Made by a program: the position numbers and the translations under genes. DNA of 64,000 nt from Streptomyces qinzhouensis (GTDB lineage: Bacteria; Actinomycetota; Actinomycetes; Streptomycetales; Streptomycetaceae): assembly GCF_007856155.1 (NCBI RefSeq), contig NZ_CP042266.1, forward strand, positions 2,294,001-2,358,000, given 5' to 3'. Shown piece by piece: positions 1-9,308 of the stretch; position 1 is the stretch's first letter; each line of letters starts with the position of its first letter. Below the pieces are notes generated by a model. It saw only the letters and a list, made by a program, of their open reading frames with translations, searched no databases and was not told the DNA's origin.

Positions 1-102
1 CTCGGCCAGTCCGACGTCGTGGACGAGGCGGGTGAGAGCGGCGACGATCCGCGCGGACTCCTGTTTCCAGACCGCGCCCACGGCGCCCCGGACGTCCGTC
101 AC
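1..102 (-). CDS. ECF RNA polymerase sigma factor, N-terminus (partial)
   Basis: Only the first 34 codons lie in the window; the gene runs off the left edge. The GTG at 102 is preceded by GGAGGAG five bases upstream. The visible start, VTDVRGAVGAVWKQESARI, followed by VAALTRLVHDVGLAE, matches the opening of the actinobacterial ECF sigma factors that are encoded just downstream of YCII-domain genes. A YCII gene lies immediately upstream on the same strand, 37 bp away, which supports the assignment. The family binds core RNA polymerase and redirects transcription; its target genes cannot be inferred here. Confidence 0.7.
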   Translation of the reverse strand, partial: MTDVRGAVGAVWKQESARIVAALTRLVHDVGLAE

Positions 103-139
103 AGCTCTCCTCCCGTCCGTATGTCCGTGCCGGCCGCCG

Positions 140-469
140 TCAGTTGCTGAAGACCTCCTGGATCACGCTCTCGCCGTCCCCGACGATCCGGCGGAAGCGG
201 CGGCCCAGCTCGATCGCCTCGTCCTGGTCACGGGCCTCGATCAGGGCGAAGCCCACGACCGCTTCCTTGGCCTCGGTGAAGGGGCCGTCGGTGACGGTGA
301 TCTCGTCGCCGGAGGAGATGAGCCGGACGCCCTGCGGCGCGAGTCCGCCGGTGGCGAGGAGCGCCCCGGAGGCGGTCAACTCCTCGATGAACGCGGCCAT
401 CTCCGTGAACAGCTTCTCGTCCGGGGCGGCGGGCACGGCGGGGGCCTTGGCCATCATCAGGTATCGCAT
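140..469 (-). CDS. YCII/DGPF-domain protein
   Basis: 109-residue protein starting MRYLMMAKAP. It contains the conserved DGPFTEAKE segment (residues about 60-68) of the YCII/DGPF family, small dimeric ferredoxin-like alpha/beta proteins. In actinobacteria these are usually paired with the ECF sigma factor family that follows here, so the two are probably one operon. The open frame extends upstream to 688, but the ATG at 469 is where family similarity begins, and the longer version would overlap the divergent neighbour. The biochemical function of these sigma-linked YCII proteins is not established; a modulatory role on the sigma factor is inferred from pairing only. Confidence 0.85.
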   Translation of the reverse strand: MRYLMMAKAPAVPAAPDEKLFTEMAAFIEELTASGALLATGGLAPQGVRLISSGDEITVTDGPFTEAKEAVVGFALIEARDQDEAIELGRRFRRIVGDGESVIQEVFSN

Positions 470-635
470 CGCGCTCTCGCTTTCGTTCCGGCCCGGCGTC
501 CGATCGCCGTGCTCTGCCCAAGTGTCGAACAGCCTATGCGACAGGGAACGGCGGCCATTCCCTGTCGTATCGACCGTTCGACGCAGGGGTGAGAAACGAG
601 AAGGCGGGACGGCCCGCCGCGAAAGGAAGCCCGCC

Positions 636-1304
636 ATGAGCGTCACCACCACCGCCGTCTCCCCTGCTGTCACCTCCGGGCAGCGCACCCGGGCCCTGCT
701 CGCCGCCGGTGCCGCCGCCGGTCCGCTGTGGGCGGTCGTCTCGCTCGTCCAGGCCGCGGCCCGGGACGGCTACGACATCACCCGGCATCCCCTGAGCATG
801 CTCTCCAACGGCTCCCCCGGCTGGATCCAGATCACCAACTTCGTGGTCGCGGGTCTGCTGGCGATCGCCGGTTCGGCCGGGCTGCGGCGGGCGCTGCGCG
901 GTGCGCCCGGAGGCATCTGGGCGCCCCGGCTGCTGCTCGTCCACGGCATCGGGATGGTCCTGGCCGGAGTCTTCGTGGTGGACGCGGGGGACGGCTTCGC
1001 CGGTACGCCCACCGGGACGCCGGAGACGATCTCGGCGGCGAGCGCCGCCCATCTGGCCGCCGGTTCGCTGTCGTTCATCGCCCTGATCGCCGCGCTCTAT
1101 GTGCTGGGCCGGTCCTTCTCCCGCGCCGGTGAGCGGGGCCTCGCCATCGCCTCCCGCGCCGCCGGTACGGCGCTGCTGATCGGCAACGTCTGGGCGTCGG
1201 GCGGCGGCACCGGGGGCTCCCTCGCCATCGCCGTCGGCGGGATCACCGCGATGGTGTGGGCGTCGGCGATCGCCGGCCGGCTGTCCCGCCGGGTCACCGT
1301 CTGA
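636..1304 (+). CDS. DUF998 family integral membrane protein
   Basis: 222 residues beginning MSVTTTAVSPAVTSG. GAAAGG-like purine-rich sequence at 621-627 precedes the ATG. The protein shows about six hydrophobic segments and the DUF998 pattern DITRHPLSMLSNGSPGWIQ near residue 50, where a His/Ser-rich loop follows the first membrane segment. The family is common in actinobacteria and has no firmly assigned activity. It is divergent from the YCII/sigma pair, with the promoters sharing 470-635. An open frame extends upstream to 144 but that part reads antisense through the YCII gene and was excluded. Confidence 0.85.
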   Translation: MSVTTTAVSPAVTSGQRTRALLAAGAAAGPLWAVVSLVQAAARDGYDITRHPLSMLSNGSPGWIQITNFVVAGLLAIAGSAGLRRALRGAPGGIWAPRLLLVHGIGMVLAGVFVVDAGDGFAGTPTGTPETISAASAAHLAAGSLSFIALIAALYVLGRSFSRAGERGLAIASRAAGTALLIGNVWASGGGTGGSLAIAVGGITAMVWASAIAGRLSRRVTV

Positions 1305-1315
1305 CGGCGGAAGCA

Positions 1316-1368
1316 CCCGTACGGTGTGCGGCGCCCCGGTCCGGCCGGGGTGCCGCACACCGTACGGG
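1316..1368. terminator. Bidirectional hairpin between convergent genes
   Basis: A perfect 17-bp stem (1316-1332 with 1352-1368) around a GC-rich loop lies between the DUF998 gene and the convergent phosphatase gene. The position and symmetry suit a terminator for both. Confidence 0.75.
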
Positions 1369-1435
1369 CCGTTGCCCCGGCTCACCGGACATCCCCGGGA
1401 GGGCCCCGGGGAGGCGCGCCCCTCGGCGGGAGGCG

Positions 1436-2581
1436 TCAGGCGCCGCGGCAGAGGAGCAGCAGGGCCCGGTCGTCGTTGACGTCCTTGGCGACGGCTTCGA
1501 TCAGATGCCAGGCGGCACCCTCGAAACCGGTGTGGACATAGCGGTCGGCCTCGCCGGTCAGCCGGTCCACCCCCTCGCTCAGATCCCGGCCCGGCGCCTC
1601 CACCAGCCCGTCCGTGAAGAGCATCAGCACATCGCCCGGGCGCAGGGACCCCTTCACCGGATCGAACTGTGCCCCGTCGTACACCCCGAGCAGCGGCCCT
1701 TCGGCGGCCTTCTCCTCCCACAGACCGCTGCCCGCGCTGAGCTGGAGCGCCGGGAGATGGCCCGCCGAGTACAGCTCGAAGTCTCCCGAGTCGAGGTCCA
1801 GGACGAGATGGACGGAGGTGGCGAAGCCCTCGTCCCAGTCCTGGCGCAGCAGATAGCCGTTGGCGGCGGTCAGGAAGCCGTGCGGAGGGAGGGAGCCGAG
1901 GAGTCCGCCGAAGGCGCCGGAGAGCAGCAGGGCGCGGGAGGCGGCGTCCATTCCCTTTCCGGACACGTCGGTGAGCACGATCTCCAGTGTCCGGCCGCCG
2001 TTGGTGCGGGCCGCGACGACGAAGTCCCCGGAGAACGACTGGCCGCCCGCCGGGCGCAGCGCCATCTCGCGGTGCCAGCCCTTGGGGAGCCGGGGCAGGG
2101 CGCTCTGGACCCGGATGCGTTCGCGGAGGTCGAAGAGCATGGTGCCGCCGCGCCGCCAGGGCACCCCGACCCGGGCCCGGAACTGGGCGATGAGCAGCCC
2201 GAAGAACCCGCAGGCGGCCACCACCAGCACAATGCCGGGGGTGACCCGGGCCGGGCCGTCCCCGTACGGCCCCAGGGCGAAGGACTCCACGATCAGCCCG
2301 CCCGCGCAGGCCCCGTAGAGTCCCAGCAGACTGGCGGGGCGCAGCAGCAGGGCCCCGGCGACGATCGGCAGGACGAGGGCGGCCGGGGAGATCCACTCGG
2401 AGTTGAGGGTGGCGCCCCACGTCAGCAGGGGGACGGTGAGCAGGAGCCCGGTCAGGGCGATCGTGTCGGAGGCGTCACCGCGGAAGTAATCGACGGCGGA
2501 TTTGCGCAGCGCGACCCGGACCCGGTGCACTGCTTTGCGCATCCGGGCCCTCAGCGAAGCTGCTGCGTTGCGGTGGGCCAT
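1436..2581 (-). CDS. PP2C-type (SpoIIE domain) membrane protein phosphatase
   Basis: 381 residues. The N-terminal third holds several membrane segments (about residues 40-135), including TIALTGLLLTVPLLTWGA and VTPGIVLVVAACGFFGLLI. A cytoplasmic SpoIIE/RsbU phosphatase domain follows from about residue 165. The metal-binding acidic motifs are visible: FSGDFVV, the signature LTDVSGKGMDAASRALL, LMLFTDGLVEA and the terminal DDRALLLL. This class dephosphorylates anti-sigma-factor antagonists or other Ser/Thr-phosphorylated partners in partner-switching. No anti-sigma or antagonist gene is adjacent, so the partner is unknown. No extra sensory (PAS/GAF) domain is seen, so the membrane segments may be the sensor. 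It is divergent from the downstream acetyltransferase. Confidence 0.88.
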   Translation of the reverse strand: MAHRNAAASLRARMRKAVHRVRVALRKSAVDYFRGDASDTIALTGLLLTVPLLTWGATLNSEWISPAALVLPIVAGALLLRPASLLGLYGACAGGLIVESFALGPYGDGPARVTPGIVLVVAACGFFGLLIAQFRARVGVPWRRGGTMLFDLRERIRVQSALPRLPKGWHREMALRPAGGQSFSGDFVVAARTNGGRTLEIVLTDVSGKGMDAASRALLLSGAFGGLLGSLPPHGFLTAANGYLLRQDWDEGFATSVHLVLDLDSGDFELYSAGHLPALQLSAGSGLWEEKAAEGPLLGVYDGAQFDPVKGSLRPGDVLMLFTDGLVEAPGRDLSEGVDRLTGEADRYVHTGFEGAAWHLIEAVAKDVNDDRALLLLCRGA

Positions 2582-2662
2582 TGTCGTGTGACCCTATCGA
2601 TCCATCGGCCGTTCGTGCAGGGGGACCCCTCAGACAATGCGTTCGAAATCGGATCACACTGT

Positions 2663-2672
2663 CGATATATCG
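2663..2672. promoter_or_regulatory. AT-rich palindrome in the divergent phosphatase/acetyltransferase region
   Basis: CGATATATCG is a perfect 10-bp palindrome within the ~200-bp gap between two divergent genes, in an AT-rich patch unusual for this DNA (2640-2700). It could be an operator or promoter core; no regulator is assigned. Confidence 0.35.
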
Positions 2673-2781
2673 CCCGATCATCATGGCATATGACAGGACT
2701 CACTCCCCAGGCCCTGTGGGGCTGTTGAGACAGCGGAAAAACCGCTGGTAGTCGTGGGTCTGCTGCGGTACAGATGAACGT

Positions 2782-4005
2782 ATGACCAGTAGTGAGCTGC
2801 ATGTGCTGTCCGCGACGGATTGGGATGAGTGGTACGGCGTTCTGGAGGGCGCCTTCGGGGGTGCGGGCAAGGGACCCGAGCACCGGGAGGCGGTACGGGG
2901 GATCACCGACCCCGGCCGCTCGCTCGCCGCCCGGGACGGCAAACTCCTCGTGGGGACCGCCGGGTCGTTCCGCTTCGACGTCACCGTGCCCGGCGGGCGT
3001 TCGGCGTCGATCGCGGGCGTCTCCATGGTCAGCGTCGCGGCCACCCACCGGCGGCGCGGCATCCTCGGCTCACTGATGCGCCGGCAGCTCGACGATTTCC
3101 GGGACGCGGGCGAACCGCTGGCCATGCTGACCGCCTCCGAGCCCGCGATCTACGGCCGGTACGGATACGGCGCGGCAAGCCGCTTCCTGCGGGCGGAGAT
3201 CGACACCGCGCGGGTGCGGCTCGGGCCGCTGCCGGACGGCACGGACGCGGTCCGGATACGGACGGCCCCGCCCGCCGAGGCCCTGACGGCCTGCGAGGCC
3301 GTCTATGCCCGGGCCGTATCGCGGCGGCCCGGGATGATCGCCCGGCTGCCCGGCTGGGACGCCGTGCAGATCCTGGACGGTGATCCGTCCGCGCCGCTGC
3401 TGTGCGTGCTCGCGGAGACGGACGGCGAGGTCACCGGGTACGCGCGGTACCGCAACCGGGCGGCGTGGGACGCCTCGGGTCCGGCGGGCACGGTGGAGGT
3501 GCAGGATCTGCACGCCGACGATCCCGCGTCCCGGGCGGCGCTGTGGCGCTACCTCTTCGGCATTGACCTGGTGTCGACGCTGACGAAGCAGAGCCTTCCC
3601 CTCGACGATCCGCTGCTGCATCTGGTCTCGGACCAGCGGCGGTGCGGACTGCGGCAGTGGGACGGGCTGTACGTCCGGCTCGTGGAGGCCGGTACGGCGC
3701 TGACGGCGCGGGGGTACACGGCGCCGGTGGATGTCGTGCTGGAGGTCGAGGACGAGTTCTGCGGCTGGAACACGGGCCGCTGGCGGCTGTCCGCGGACGC
3801 CTCGGGCGCGGTCTGCGAGCGTACGGCGGACCCCGCCGACCTGGCTCTTCCGGTACGGGCGCTGGGGGCGGCCTATCTGGGCGGCACCTCGCTCACCTCG
3901 CTGGCGGCGGCGGGCACGGTCCGCGAGCTCCGGCCGGGCGCGCTGTCCGCCGCCTGTACCGCCTTCGGCTCCGGCCCGGCGCCCTGGTACCCGCACGACT
4001 TCTGA
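2782..4005 (+). CDS. Eis-like GNAT N-acetyltransferase
   Basis: 407 residues, the usual length of the Eis (enhanced intracellular survival) family. The N-terminal GNAT domain carries the acetyl-CoA pyrophosphate loop in VSVAATHRRRGILGSLM (about residues 75-92). It is followed by the YGRYGYG segment, which holds the Tyr that acts as general acid in Eis. A second GNAT fold and a C-terminal SCP2-like domain follow. The chain ends in Phe, as in Mycobacterium Eis, where the terminal carboxylate is catalytic. Family members acetylate amines, including aminoglycosides, on several positions. The substrate here is unknown and resistance cannot be assumed. It stands alone, convergent with the glycosylase gene. 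Confidence 0.85.
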   Translation: MTSSELHVLSATDWDEWYGVLEGAFGGAGKGPEHREAVRGITDPGRSLAARDGKLLVGTAGSFRFDVTVPGGRSASIAGVSMVSVAATHRRRGILGSLMRRQLDDFRDAGEPLAMLTASEPAIYGRYGYGAASRFLRAEIDTARVRLGPLPDGTDAVRIRTAPPAEALTACEAVYARAVSRRPGMIARLPGWDAVQILDGDPSAPLLCVLAETDGEVTGYARYRNRAAWDASGPAGTVEVQDLHADDPASRAALWRYLFGIDLVSTLTKQSLPLDDPLLHLVSDQRRCGLRQWDGLYVRLVEAGTALTARGYTAPVDVVLEVEDEFCGWNTGRWRLSADASGAVCERTADPADLALPVRALGAAYLGGTSLTSLAAAGTVRELRPGALSAACTAFGSGPAPWYPHDF

Positions 4006-4014
4006 CCGCGGGCG

Positions 4015-4039
4015 CCCCGCCCCGGAACCCGGGGCGGGG
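4015..4039. terminator. Hairpin between convergent acetyltransferase and nei genes
   Basis: An 11-bp GC stem (4015-4025 with 4029-4039) with a three-base loop fills the 36-bp gap between the two convergent stop codons. Confidence 0.65.
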
Positions 4040-4041
4040 GG

Positions 4042-4863
4042 TCAGCCGCGCTGACAGCCCGGGCACCAGAAGAGATTGCGGGCCGCCAGCTCCGCCGTCC
4101 TGACCGGTGCGGCGCAGACATGGCAGGGGAGGTTCGCCCGGCGGTAGACGTACACCTCGCCGCCGTGGTCGTCCACCCGCGGCGCGCGCCCCATCGCCTC
4201 CGGCGTGTGCTCCGGGCGTACGGTGTCGATGCGGTTGTGCCGTACCCCCTCGCGCATCAACTCCACCAGATCCGCCCAGATCGCGTCCCACTCCGCGCGC
4301 CGCAGTCCGCGCCCCGGGCGATAGGGGTCGATGCCGTGGCGGAACAGGACCTCGGCGCGGTAGACGTTGCCGACGCCCGCGACGATCTTCTGGTCCAGCA
4401 GCAGGGCGGCGACCGTCGTACGGGAGCGGCTGATCCGCTCCCAGGCACGGTCCGGGTCGCCGGAGAGCGGATCACCGGGCGGACGCAGCGGGTCGGGACC
4501 CAGCCGGTCGTGGATCGCGTTCTTCTCGGCGTCGGTGATCAGCGCGCAGGCCGTCGGGCCGCGCAGGTCCATATGGGCGCCGGGGACGGCCAGCCGCAGC
4601 CGGACCGTGTCCAGGGGCGGCAGCGGGGACGTACCGAAGTCGACCCGGCCGAAGAGTCCGAGGTGGATATGGACCCAGCCCTGGGCGCCGAAGCCGAGGA
4701 ACAGATGCTTGCCGTGTGCCTCGGTCTCGTGGAGGGTCTGCCCGTCGAGCAGCTCCGCCGCGGCGGAGAACTTCCCCTGCGGGCTGCTCACCCGCACCGG
4801 GTGACCGGCGAACCGGTCCCGGTGGTCGGCGGCGAGCCGGTGGATCGTATGCCCTTCGGGCAC
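4042..4863 (-). CDS. nei: Fpg/Nei family DNA glycosylase (Nei2-type)
   Basis: 273 residues. The GTG at 4863 was chosen because it places PEGHTIHRLA directly after the initiator: family enzymes use the exposed N-terminal Pro as the nucleophile and the next Glu as acid. Upstream residues in the open frame would block that. The helix-two-turn-helix region (VAALLLDQKIVAGVGNVYRAEVLF) and a C-terminal zinc finger with paired cysteines (CHVC and CPGC) are present. It excises oxidised pyrimidines with associated AP lyase activity. It is the last gene of a leftward run bioY - rpiB - nei, 91 bp after rpiB. Confidence 0.9.
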   Translation of the reverse strand: MPEGHTIHRLAADHRDRFAGHPVRVSSPQGKFSAAAELLDGQTLHETEAHGKHLFLGFGAQGWVHIHLGLFGRVDFGTSPLPPLDTVRLRLAVPGAHMDLRGPTACALITDAEKNAIHDRLGPDPLRPPGDPLSGDPDRAWERISRSRTTVAALLLDQKIVAGVGNVYRAEVLFRHGIDPYRPGRGLRRAEWDAIWADLVELMREGVRHNRIDTVRPEHTPEAMGRAPRVDDHGGEVYVYRRANLPCHVCAAPVRTAELAARNLFWCPGCQRG

Positions 4864-4954
4864 GGCACTGCTCCTCGTGCGGGTGTGTCCAAGAGGTGTG
4901 TTCAAGGGGAAACGGCCGCGCCCCCGCGCGGACGGCGGGGGCGCGGAAGCGGTG

Positions 4955-5443
4955 CTACGGCTGCTGCGGGTGTCCCTCGGGGATCGGCGGCAGCTCGCCC
5001 GTGGCCTCGTAGCGCGAGAGCATCTCGATACGGCGGGTGTGCCGCTCCTCGCCGGAGTACGGCGTGTTGAGGAAGATCTCCACGAACTTGGTGGACTCCT
5101 CCAGGGAGTGCATCCGGCCGCCGACGGCGATGACGTTGGCGTTGTTGTGCTCGCGGCCCAGCGCGGCCGTCTGCTCGCTCCACGCCAGCGCGGCGCGGAC
5201 GCCCTTCACCTTGTTCGCGGCGATCTGCTCGCCGTTGCCCGAACCGCCGATGACGATGCCGAGGCTGTCCGCGTCGGCGGCGGTGCGCTCGGCGGCGCGC
5301 AGGCAGAAGGGGGGGTAGTCGTCGAGGGCGTCATAGATATGGGGACCGCAGTCGACGGGCTCGTGGCCGTGGGCCGTGAGCCACTCGACGAGGTGGTTCT
5401 TGAGTTCGTATCCGGCATGGTCGGAACCGAGGTACACGCGCAT
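4955..5443 (-). CDS. rpiB: Ribose-5-phosphate isomerase B
   Basis: 162 residues starting MRVYLGSDHAGYELKNHL. RpiB interconverts ribose 5-phosphate and ribulose 5-phosphate in the non-oxidative pentose phosphate pathway. The substrate loop GGSGNGEQIAANKVKGVRAA is visible (about residues 66-85). It carries Glu72 in NGEQ, where actinobacterial RpiB enzymes use a Glu rather than the Cys of enterobacterial ones. The longer open frame upstream to 6277 runs through the bioY gene in another frame and is not coding. It lies 74 bp downstream of bioY and is probably cotranscribed with it. Confidence 0.92.
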   Translation of the reverse strand: MRVYLGSDHAGYELKNHLVEWLTAHGHEPVDCGPHIYDALDDYPPFCLRAAERTAADADSLGIVIGGSGNGEQIAANKVKGVRAALAWSEQTAALGREHNNANVIAVGGRMHSLEESTKFVEIFLNTPYSGEERHTRRIEMLSRYEATGELPPIPEGHPQQP

Positions 5444-5517
5444 GGTCCGAGTGTGGCACGGGCCGGGCCGCCGGAGCGTGGCCGGGTACCGGCCACGGTC
5501 GCGGTCGTGGGACCGGC

Positions 5518-6102
5518 TCAGCCCTTGCGGCCGGCGAACTTCCACGCGGTGGGCAGCGCGCCCATCGCCAGGGCCGCCTTCACCGCGTCGCCGATCAGGA
5601 ACGGGGTGAGCCCCGCCGCGACCGCCTGGGAGAACGTCATCCCGGTCGCGAGCGCGAGATAGGGGACACCGATCGCGTAGATGATCGCCGAACCGGCGGC
5701 CATCGCGGCCGCCGTACGCCACACGGAGCGGTCCGCGCCACGGCGGGCCAGGGCGCCGACGACGACCGCCGCCAGCAGCATGCCGAGGATGTAGCCGAAG
5801 GACGGCATGCCCCAGCCGGACTCGCCCTCGGCGAACCACGGCATACCCGCGACGCCCGCGACCGCGTACAGCCCGAGGGAGAGGAAGCCCCGCCGGGCGC
5901 CGAGCGCGGTGCCCACGAGGAGCGCGGCGAAGGTCTGGCCGGAGACGGGCACCGGCGAACCGGGGATCGGGACGGCGATCTGGGCGGCCAGCCCGGTGAG
6001 GGCGGCTCCGCCGACGACGAGCGCGATATCGCGGGTCCGGGAGGCGGGGAGCAGGTCCGCGAGGACCACGCCGGGACGGGAGGTGACGGTGGCAGTGCTC
6101 AT
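5518..6102 (-). CDS. bioY: BioY biotin transporter, S component
   Basis: 194 residues, beginning MSTATVTSRPGVVLADLLP, with an RBS (CCGGAGAT) just upstream. It has six hydrophobic helices and the BioY features AAQIAVPIPGSPVPVSGQTFAALLVG and WGMPSFGYILG. BioY binds biotin in the membrane and works with an ECF ATPase module. No bioM/bioN genes are adjacent, so it either works alone, as some BioY proteins do, or borrows a shared energizing module. It heads the run bioY - rpiB - nei. Confidence 0.92.
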   Translation of the reverse strand: MSTATVTSRPGVVLADLLPASRTRDIALVVGGAALTGLAAQIAVPIPGSPVPVSGQTFAALLVGTALGARRGFLSLGLYAVAGVAGMPWFAEGESGWGMPSFGYILGMLLAAVVVGALARRGADRSVWRTAAAMAAGSAIIYAIGVPYLALATGMTFSQAVAAGLTPFLIGDAVKAALAMGALPTAWKFAGRKG

Positions 6103-6553
6103 CGGATCTCCGGAGGTGAGAAAGGAAAGAGGGGAGGAAGAGGGGAAGGAGGGCAGGAAAATGGCGGGAAAAAGGGGTGGGGAGCCGGGCGGGCGGTGGG
6201 GAACACGGTGACCGTAACCGACGGTCCCGCACCGCTTCACCATCAGCCGCCGACAAAGGCGGACCCGAGCTGTTCATGGGGAACCCACAAAGCGCCGCTC
6301 ACACCACGGAGGGCACGTGACGCTGGTCACGCGCCGAGCGCCCCCGTCGGGCCCCGAGGCGGAGAGGGCGGATTCTGTAGGATCTCACCAAAGGGCATGG
6401 ATGCGGCCACACATTACCCATCGGTAGGCACGTGGATACGATGTGTGAGCCTGGTGACCGTATAGCGGACACCCATTCCCTCTGAGCGGTACGCCCGCTC
6501 AGACTGTGGCCCCTTCGACGAATCACCCCGACCGCTACGAAGAGGGCGTCCCC
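6103..6553. other. Divergent regulatory region, bioY / permease
   Basis: 450 bp without a gene. Next to bioY the plus strand is an almost pure purine tract (about 6107-6180). A perfect 8-bp inverted repeat, CTGAGCGG (6482-6489) and CCGCTCAG (6495-6502), lies about 50 bp upstream of the permease start and could form a leader hairpin or an operator. No biotin riboswitch is expected, and I saw no convincing BioQ or BirA operator. Confidence 0.5.
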
Positions 6554-7981
6554 ATGTCCCGTACCTCCGCCCCCGCCGAACAGGCGGAACCCACCGGGCA
6601 GCACGGCGGCGAGCGCCGCCCGGCCGATGTCAAGCTCTCCCAGGGCCTCAAGCAGCGCCATCTGTCGATGATCGCCCTGGGTGGAGTCATCGGCGCCGGG
6701 CTCTTCGTCGGCTCCGGCGCGGGCATCGCCGCCGCCGGCCCTTCCATCGTCGTGGCGTACGCGCTCTCCGGACTGCTGGTCATGCTGGTGATGCGGATGC
6801 TGGGCGAGCTGTCGGCGGCCAACCCGGCCTCCGGCTCGTTCTCCGTCCACGCCGAACGCGCGATCGGCCCCTGGGCCGGATTCACCTCGGGCTGGGCGTT
6901 CTGGTTTCTGCTCTGTGTCGCGGTCGGCCTTGAGGGCATCGGCGCGGCGAAGATCATGACGGGCTGGCTGCCGGGCACCCCGGAGTGGGCCTGGGTGGCC
7001 CTCTTCATGGTGACCTTCTGCCTCACCAACCTCGCCGCGGTGAAGAATTTCGGCGAAACCGAGTTCTGGTTCGCCGCTTTGAAGGTCGGCGCGATCGTGA
7101 TCTTCCTGGTGATCGGCGGGCTCGCCATCGCCGGTCTGCTGCCCGGTACCGAAGCGCCCGGCACCGCCAATCTCACCGGCGACGGCGGATTCATGCCCAA
7201 CGGCCTCGACGGGCTGATCGTCGGCCTGCTCGCCTCCGTCTTCGCCTACGGCGGTCTGGAGACCGTCTCCATCGCCGCGGCCGAGTCCGAGCACCCGGTG
7301 CAGGGCGTGGCCAAGGCCGTCCGTACCGCGATGTGGCGCATCGCCGTCTTCTACATCGGCTCCATGGCCGTCATCGTCGCCCTCGTGCCGTGGAACGACC
7401 CCGATGTCGTCACCAAGGGCCCGTACGTCGCCACCCTCGACCATCTCGGGATCCCGGCCGCCGACCAGATCATGAACGTGGTCGTGCTGATCGCCCTGCT
7501 CTCCGCGATGAACGCCAACATCTACGGCGCGTCCCGGATGGCCTGCTCCCTGATCGCCCGCGGCCAGGGCCCGGCGGCGCTGGGCCGCACCACGAGCAAC
7601 GGAGTCCCGCGGTACGCCGTCCTCGCCTCCTCCGTCTTCGGCTTCGGCTGCGTCCTGCTGAGCTACTGGCGGCCCGACGACGTCTTCATGTGGCTGCTGA
7701 AGATGATCGGCGCGATCATCCTGGTCGTGTGGATCTTCATCGCGGTCTCGCAGCTGGTGCTGCGCCGCCGCACCGAGCGGGAGGACCCGTCGAAGCTGGT
7801 CGTGCGGATGTGGGCGTACCCCTATCTGACCTGGCTGGCGCTGGCCGGAATGGTCGCCGTCTTCCTGCTGATGGCCCGGGAGCCGGCCACCCGTACCCAG
7901 CTCTACTACACCGGCGGACTGATCGCCGCGCTCGCCGCGATCGGCTACGCACGGCAGCGGTCCGCACGCACCGAGCGATAG
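6554..7981 (+). CDS. Amino acid permease (APC superfamily)
   Basis: 475 residues with about 12 membrane helices. The first helix carries the APC motif ALGGVIGAGLFVGSG, with the unwound GxG that binds the substrate carboxylate and amino groups. AAESEHPVQGVAKAVRTAMWRI is typical of the AAT (GabP/AnsP/ProY-like) branch. It is predicted to import an amino acid or GABA by proton symport; specificity cannot be assigned. The ATG at 6554 follows GAAGAG; the ATG at 6506 in the same frame lacks similarity. It is monocistronic as far as can be seen. Confidence 0.88.
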   Translation: MSRTSAPAEQAEPTGQHGGERRPADVKLSQGLKQRHLSMIALGGVIGAGLFVGSGAGIAAAGPSIVVAYALSGLLVMLVMRMLGELSAANPASGSFSVHAERAIGPWAGFTSGWAFWFLLCVAVGLEGIGAAKIMTGWLPGTPEWAWVALFMVTFCLTNLAAVKNFGETEFWFAALKVGAIVIFLVIGGLAIAGLLPGTEAPGTANLTGDGGFMPNGLDGLIVGLLASVFAYGGLETVSIAAAESEHPVQGVAKAVRTAMWRIAVFYIGSMAVIVALVPWNDPDVVTKGPYVATLDHLGIPAADQIMNVVVLIALLSAMNANIYGASRMACSLIARGQGPAALGRTTSNGVPRYAVLASSVFGFGCVLLSYWRPDDVFMWLLKMIGAIILVVWIFIAVSQLVLRRRTEREDPSKLVVRMWAYPYLTWLALAGMVAVFLLMAREPATRTQLYYTGGLIAALAAIGYARQRSARTER

Positions 7982-8160
7982 TCCCGCACACGGGATTGAC
8001 GCCCCGCCCGCGCGGTTCCAAGCTCGGATCCCACGGATCGTACGGGCCGACCCCGCGCGCCGGTGGACGGCGGTCCCGAGCGACGGATCGACGGACGGTC
8101 GGGCGGCCGGGAGATCGGGTCAGGGACGGCGGGCCCGCGCCGCACCCGCGGAGGCGATGC

Positions 8161-9159
8161 ATGAGAGTCCTGGCTGCCGGTGACCACTTCGTCCGCAACG
8201 CCCTGATCGCCGAGGCCCTCAGACGCGATCTCGCGGACGCGGCGGCGCTCGACCTCACGGAGCTGACCCTGCCCTGGCCACTGGAGCCCTTCGGGCCGGT
8301 CGGCGAGGTGGAGGAGGCCAGTGACAGCGAGGACGCCCTGATCGCCGCGCTGGACGGGGTCGAGGTGTGCGTCACCCAGATGGCGCCCTTCACCGAGCGG
8401 GTGCTGAACGCGGCGCCGGCGCTGAAGCTGATCGCGGTCTGCCGGAGCTGGCCGGTCAACGTCAATGTGCCGGCCGCCCGGGCCCGCGGCGTTCAGGTGG
8501 TCTGCGCGCCCGGCCGCAACGCGGCGGCGACCGCCGAGTTCACCCTCGGGCTGATGCTCAGCGCCATGCGCCGGATCCCCGAAGCGCACAACTCCCTCAC
8601 CGCGAAGGGCCACTGGGACGGCTCCTGCTACACCTACGAGCACAGCGGTACGGAGCTGGAGGACACCGCCGTCGGAGTCGTCGGCCACGGGGCCGTGGGC
8701 AGCCGCGTCGCCCGGGTGCTGGGCGCGTTCGGCTCCACCGTCTCGGTCTACGACCCCTATCTGCGCGGGGAAGTGCACGGCACCCGGGCGACCTCGCTGG
8801 AGGCGCTGCTGGTCCGCTCCCGGGTGCTGACCCTGCACGCCCGGCTCACCCGCGAGACCCGCGGCATGATCGGGCCGCATGAACTCTCCCTGATGCCCCG
8901 CGGAGCGGTCCTGGTGAACACGGCCCGCGGGGCGATCGTGGACACCGAGGCCCTCTGCGACGCCCTCGACAGCGGGCACCTCGCCGCGGCGGCGCTCGAT
9001 GTCTACGAGGAGGAGCCGCCGCGCCCGGGCTGCCGGCTCTTCGCCACACCCAACCTGGTGCTGACACCGCATGTGGGCGGGGCGAGCCGGGAGGTGGCGC
9101 GGAAGGCGGCGGCGTTCATCGCCACGGAGATCCGTCGTTACGCCGTCGGGCGCGGCTGA
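8161..9159 (+). CDS. D-isomer specific 2-hydroxyacid dehydrogenase family protein
   Basis: 332 residues. The NAD-binding loop is [12 protein letters not shown] (Gly175, Gly177, Gly180), followed by an acidic residue in VSVYDP. The catalytic set is in place: Arg256 in NTARGAIVD, Glu in the VYEEEP stretch (about 283-285) and His304 in TPHVGGAS. The family reduces 2-keto acids or oxidises D-2-hydroxyacids. The motif [16 protein letters not shown] is shared with phosphoglycerate dehydrogenase-like and sugar-acid members found near carbohydrate genes. No pathway partner is adjacent, so the substrate is open. Confidence 0.85.
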   Translation: MRVLAAGDHFVRNALIAEALRRDLADAAALDLTELTLPWPLEPFGPVGEVEEASDSEDALIAALDGVEVCVTQMAPFTERVLNAAPALKLIAVCRSWPVNVNVPAARARGVQVVCAPGRNAAATAEFTLGLMLSAMRRIPEAHNSLTAKGHWDGSCYTYEHSGTELEDTAVGVVGHGAVGSRVARVLGAFGSTVSVYDPYLRGEVHGTRATSLEALLVRSRVLTLHARLTRETRGMIGPHELSLMPRGAVLVNTARGAIVDTEALCDALDSGHLAAAALDVYEEEPPRPGCRLFATPNLVLTPHVGGASREVARKAAAFIATEIRRYAVGRG

Positions 9160-9308
9160 GCCGTCCGGGCCGTCTCCCGGCAGCCGAACCCCCGAGCCCC
9201 CGGGATCCGGACCCGGGGGCTTCCGCATGCCCGGAGGCGGCTCGTGCAACGGCGGGGAGCACCCCCCGACCAGGGGACTAGGACCAAGGCATGACGGGGA
9301 GTCGGCCG

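Noticed and set aside
1256..2728. Plus-strand open frame opposite the phosphatase gene
   Set aside because: The minus-strand product has full PP2C motifs; the plus-strand product has none.
6103..6553. Riboswitch upstream of bioY or the permease
   Set aside because: No known riboswitch core could be recognised; only a purine tract and a simple 8-bp inverted repeat are present.
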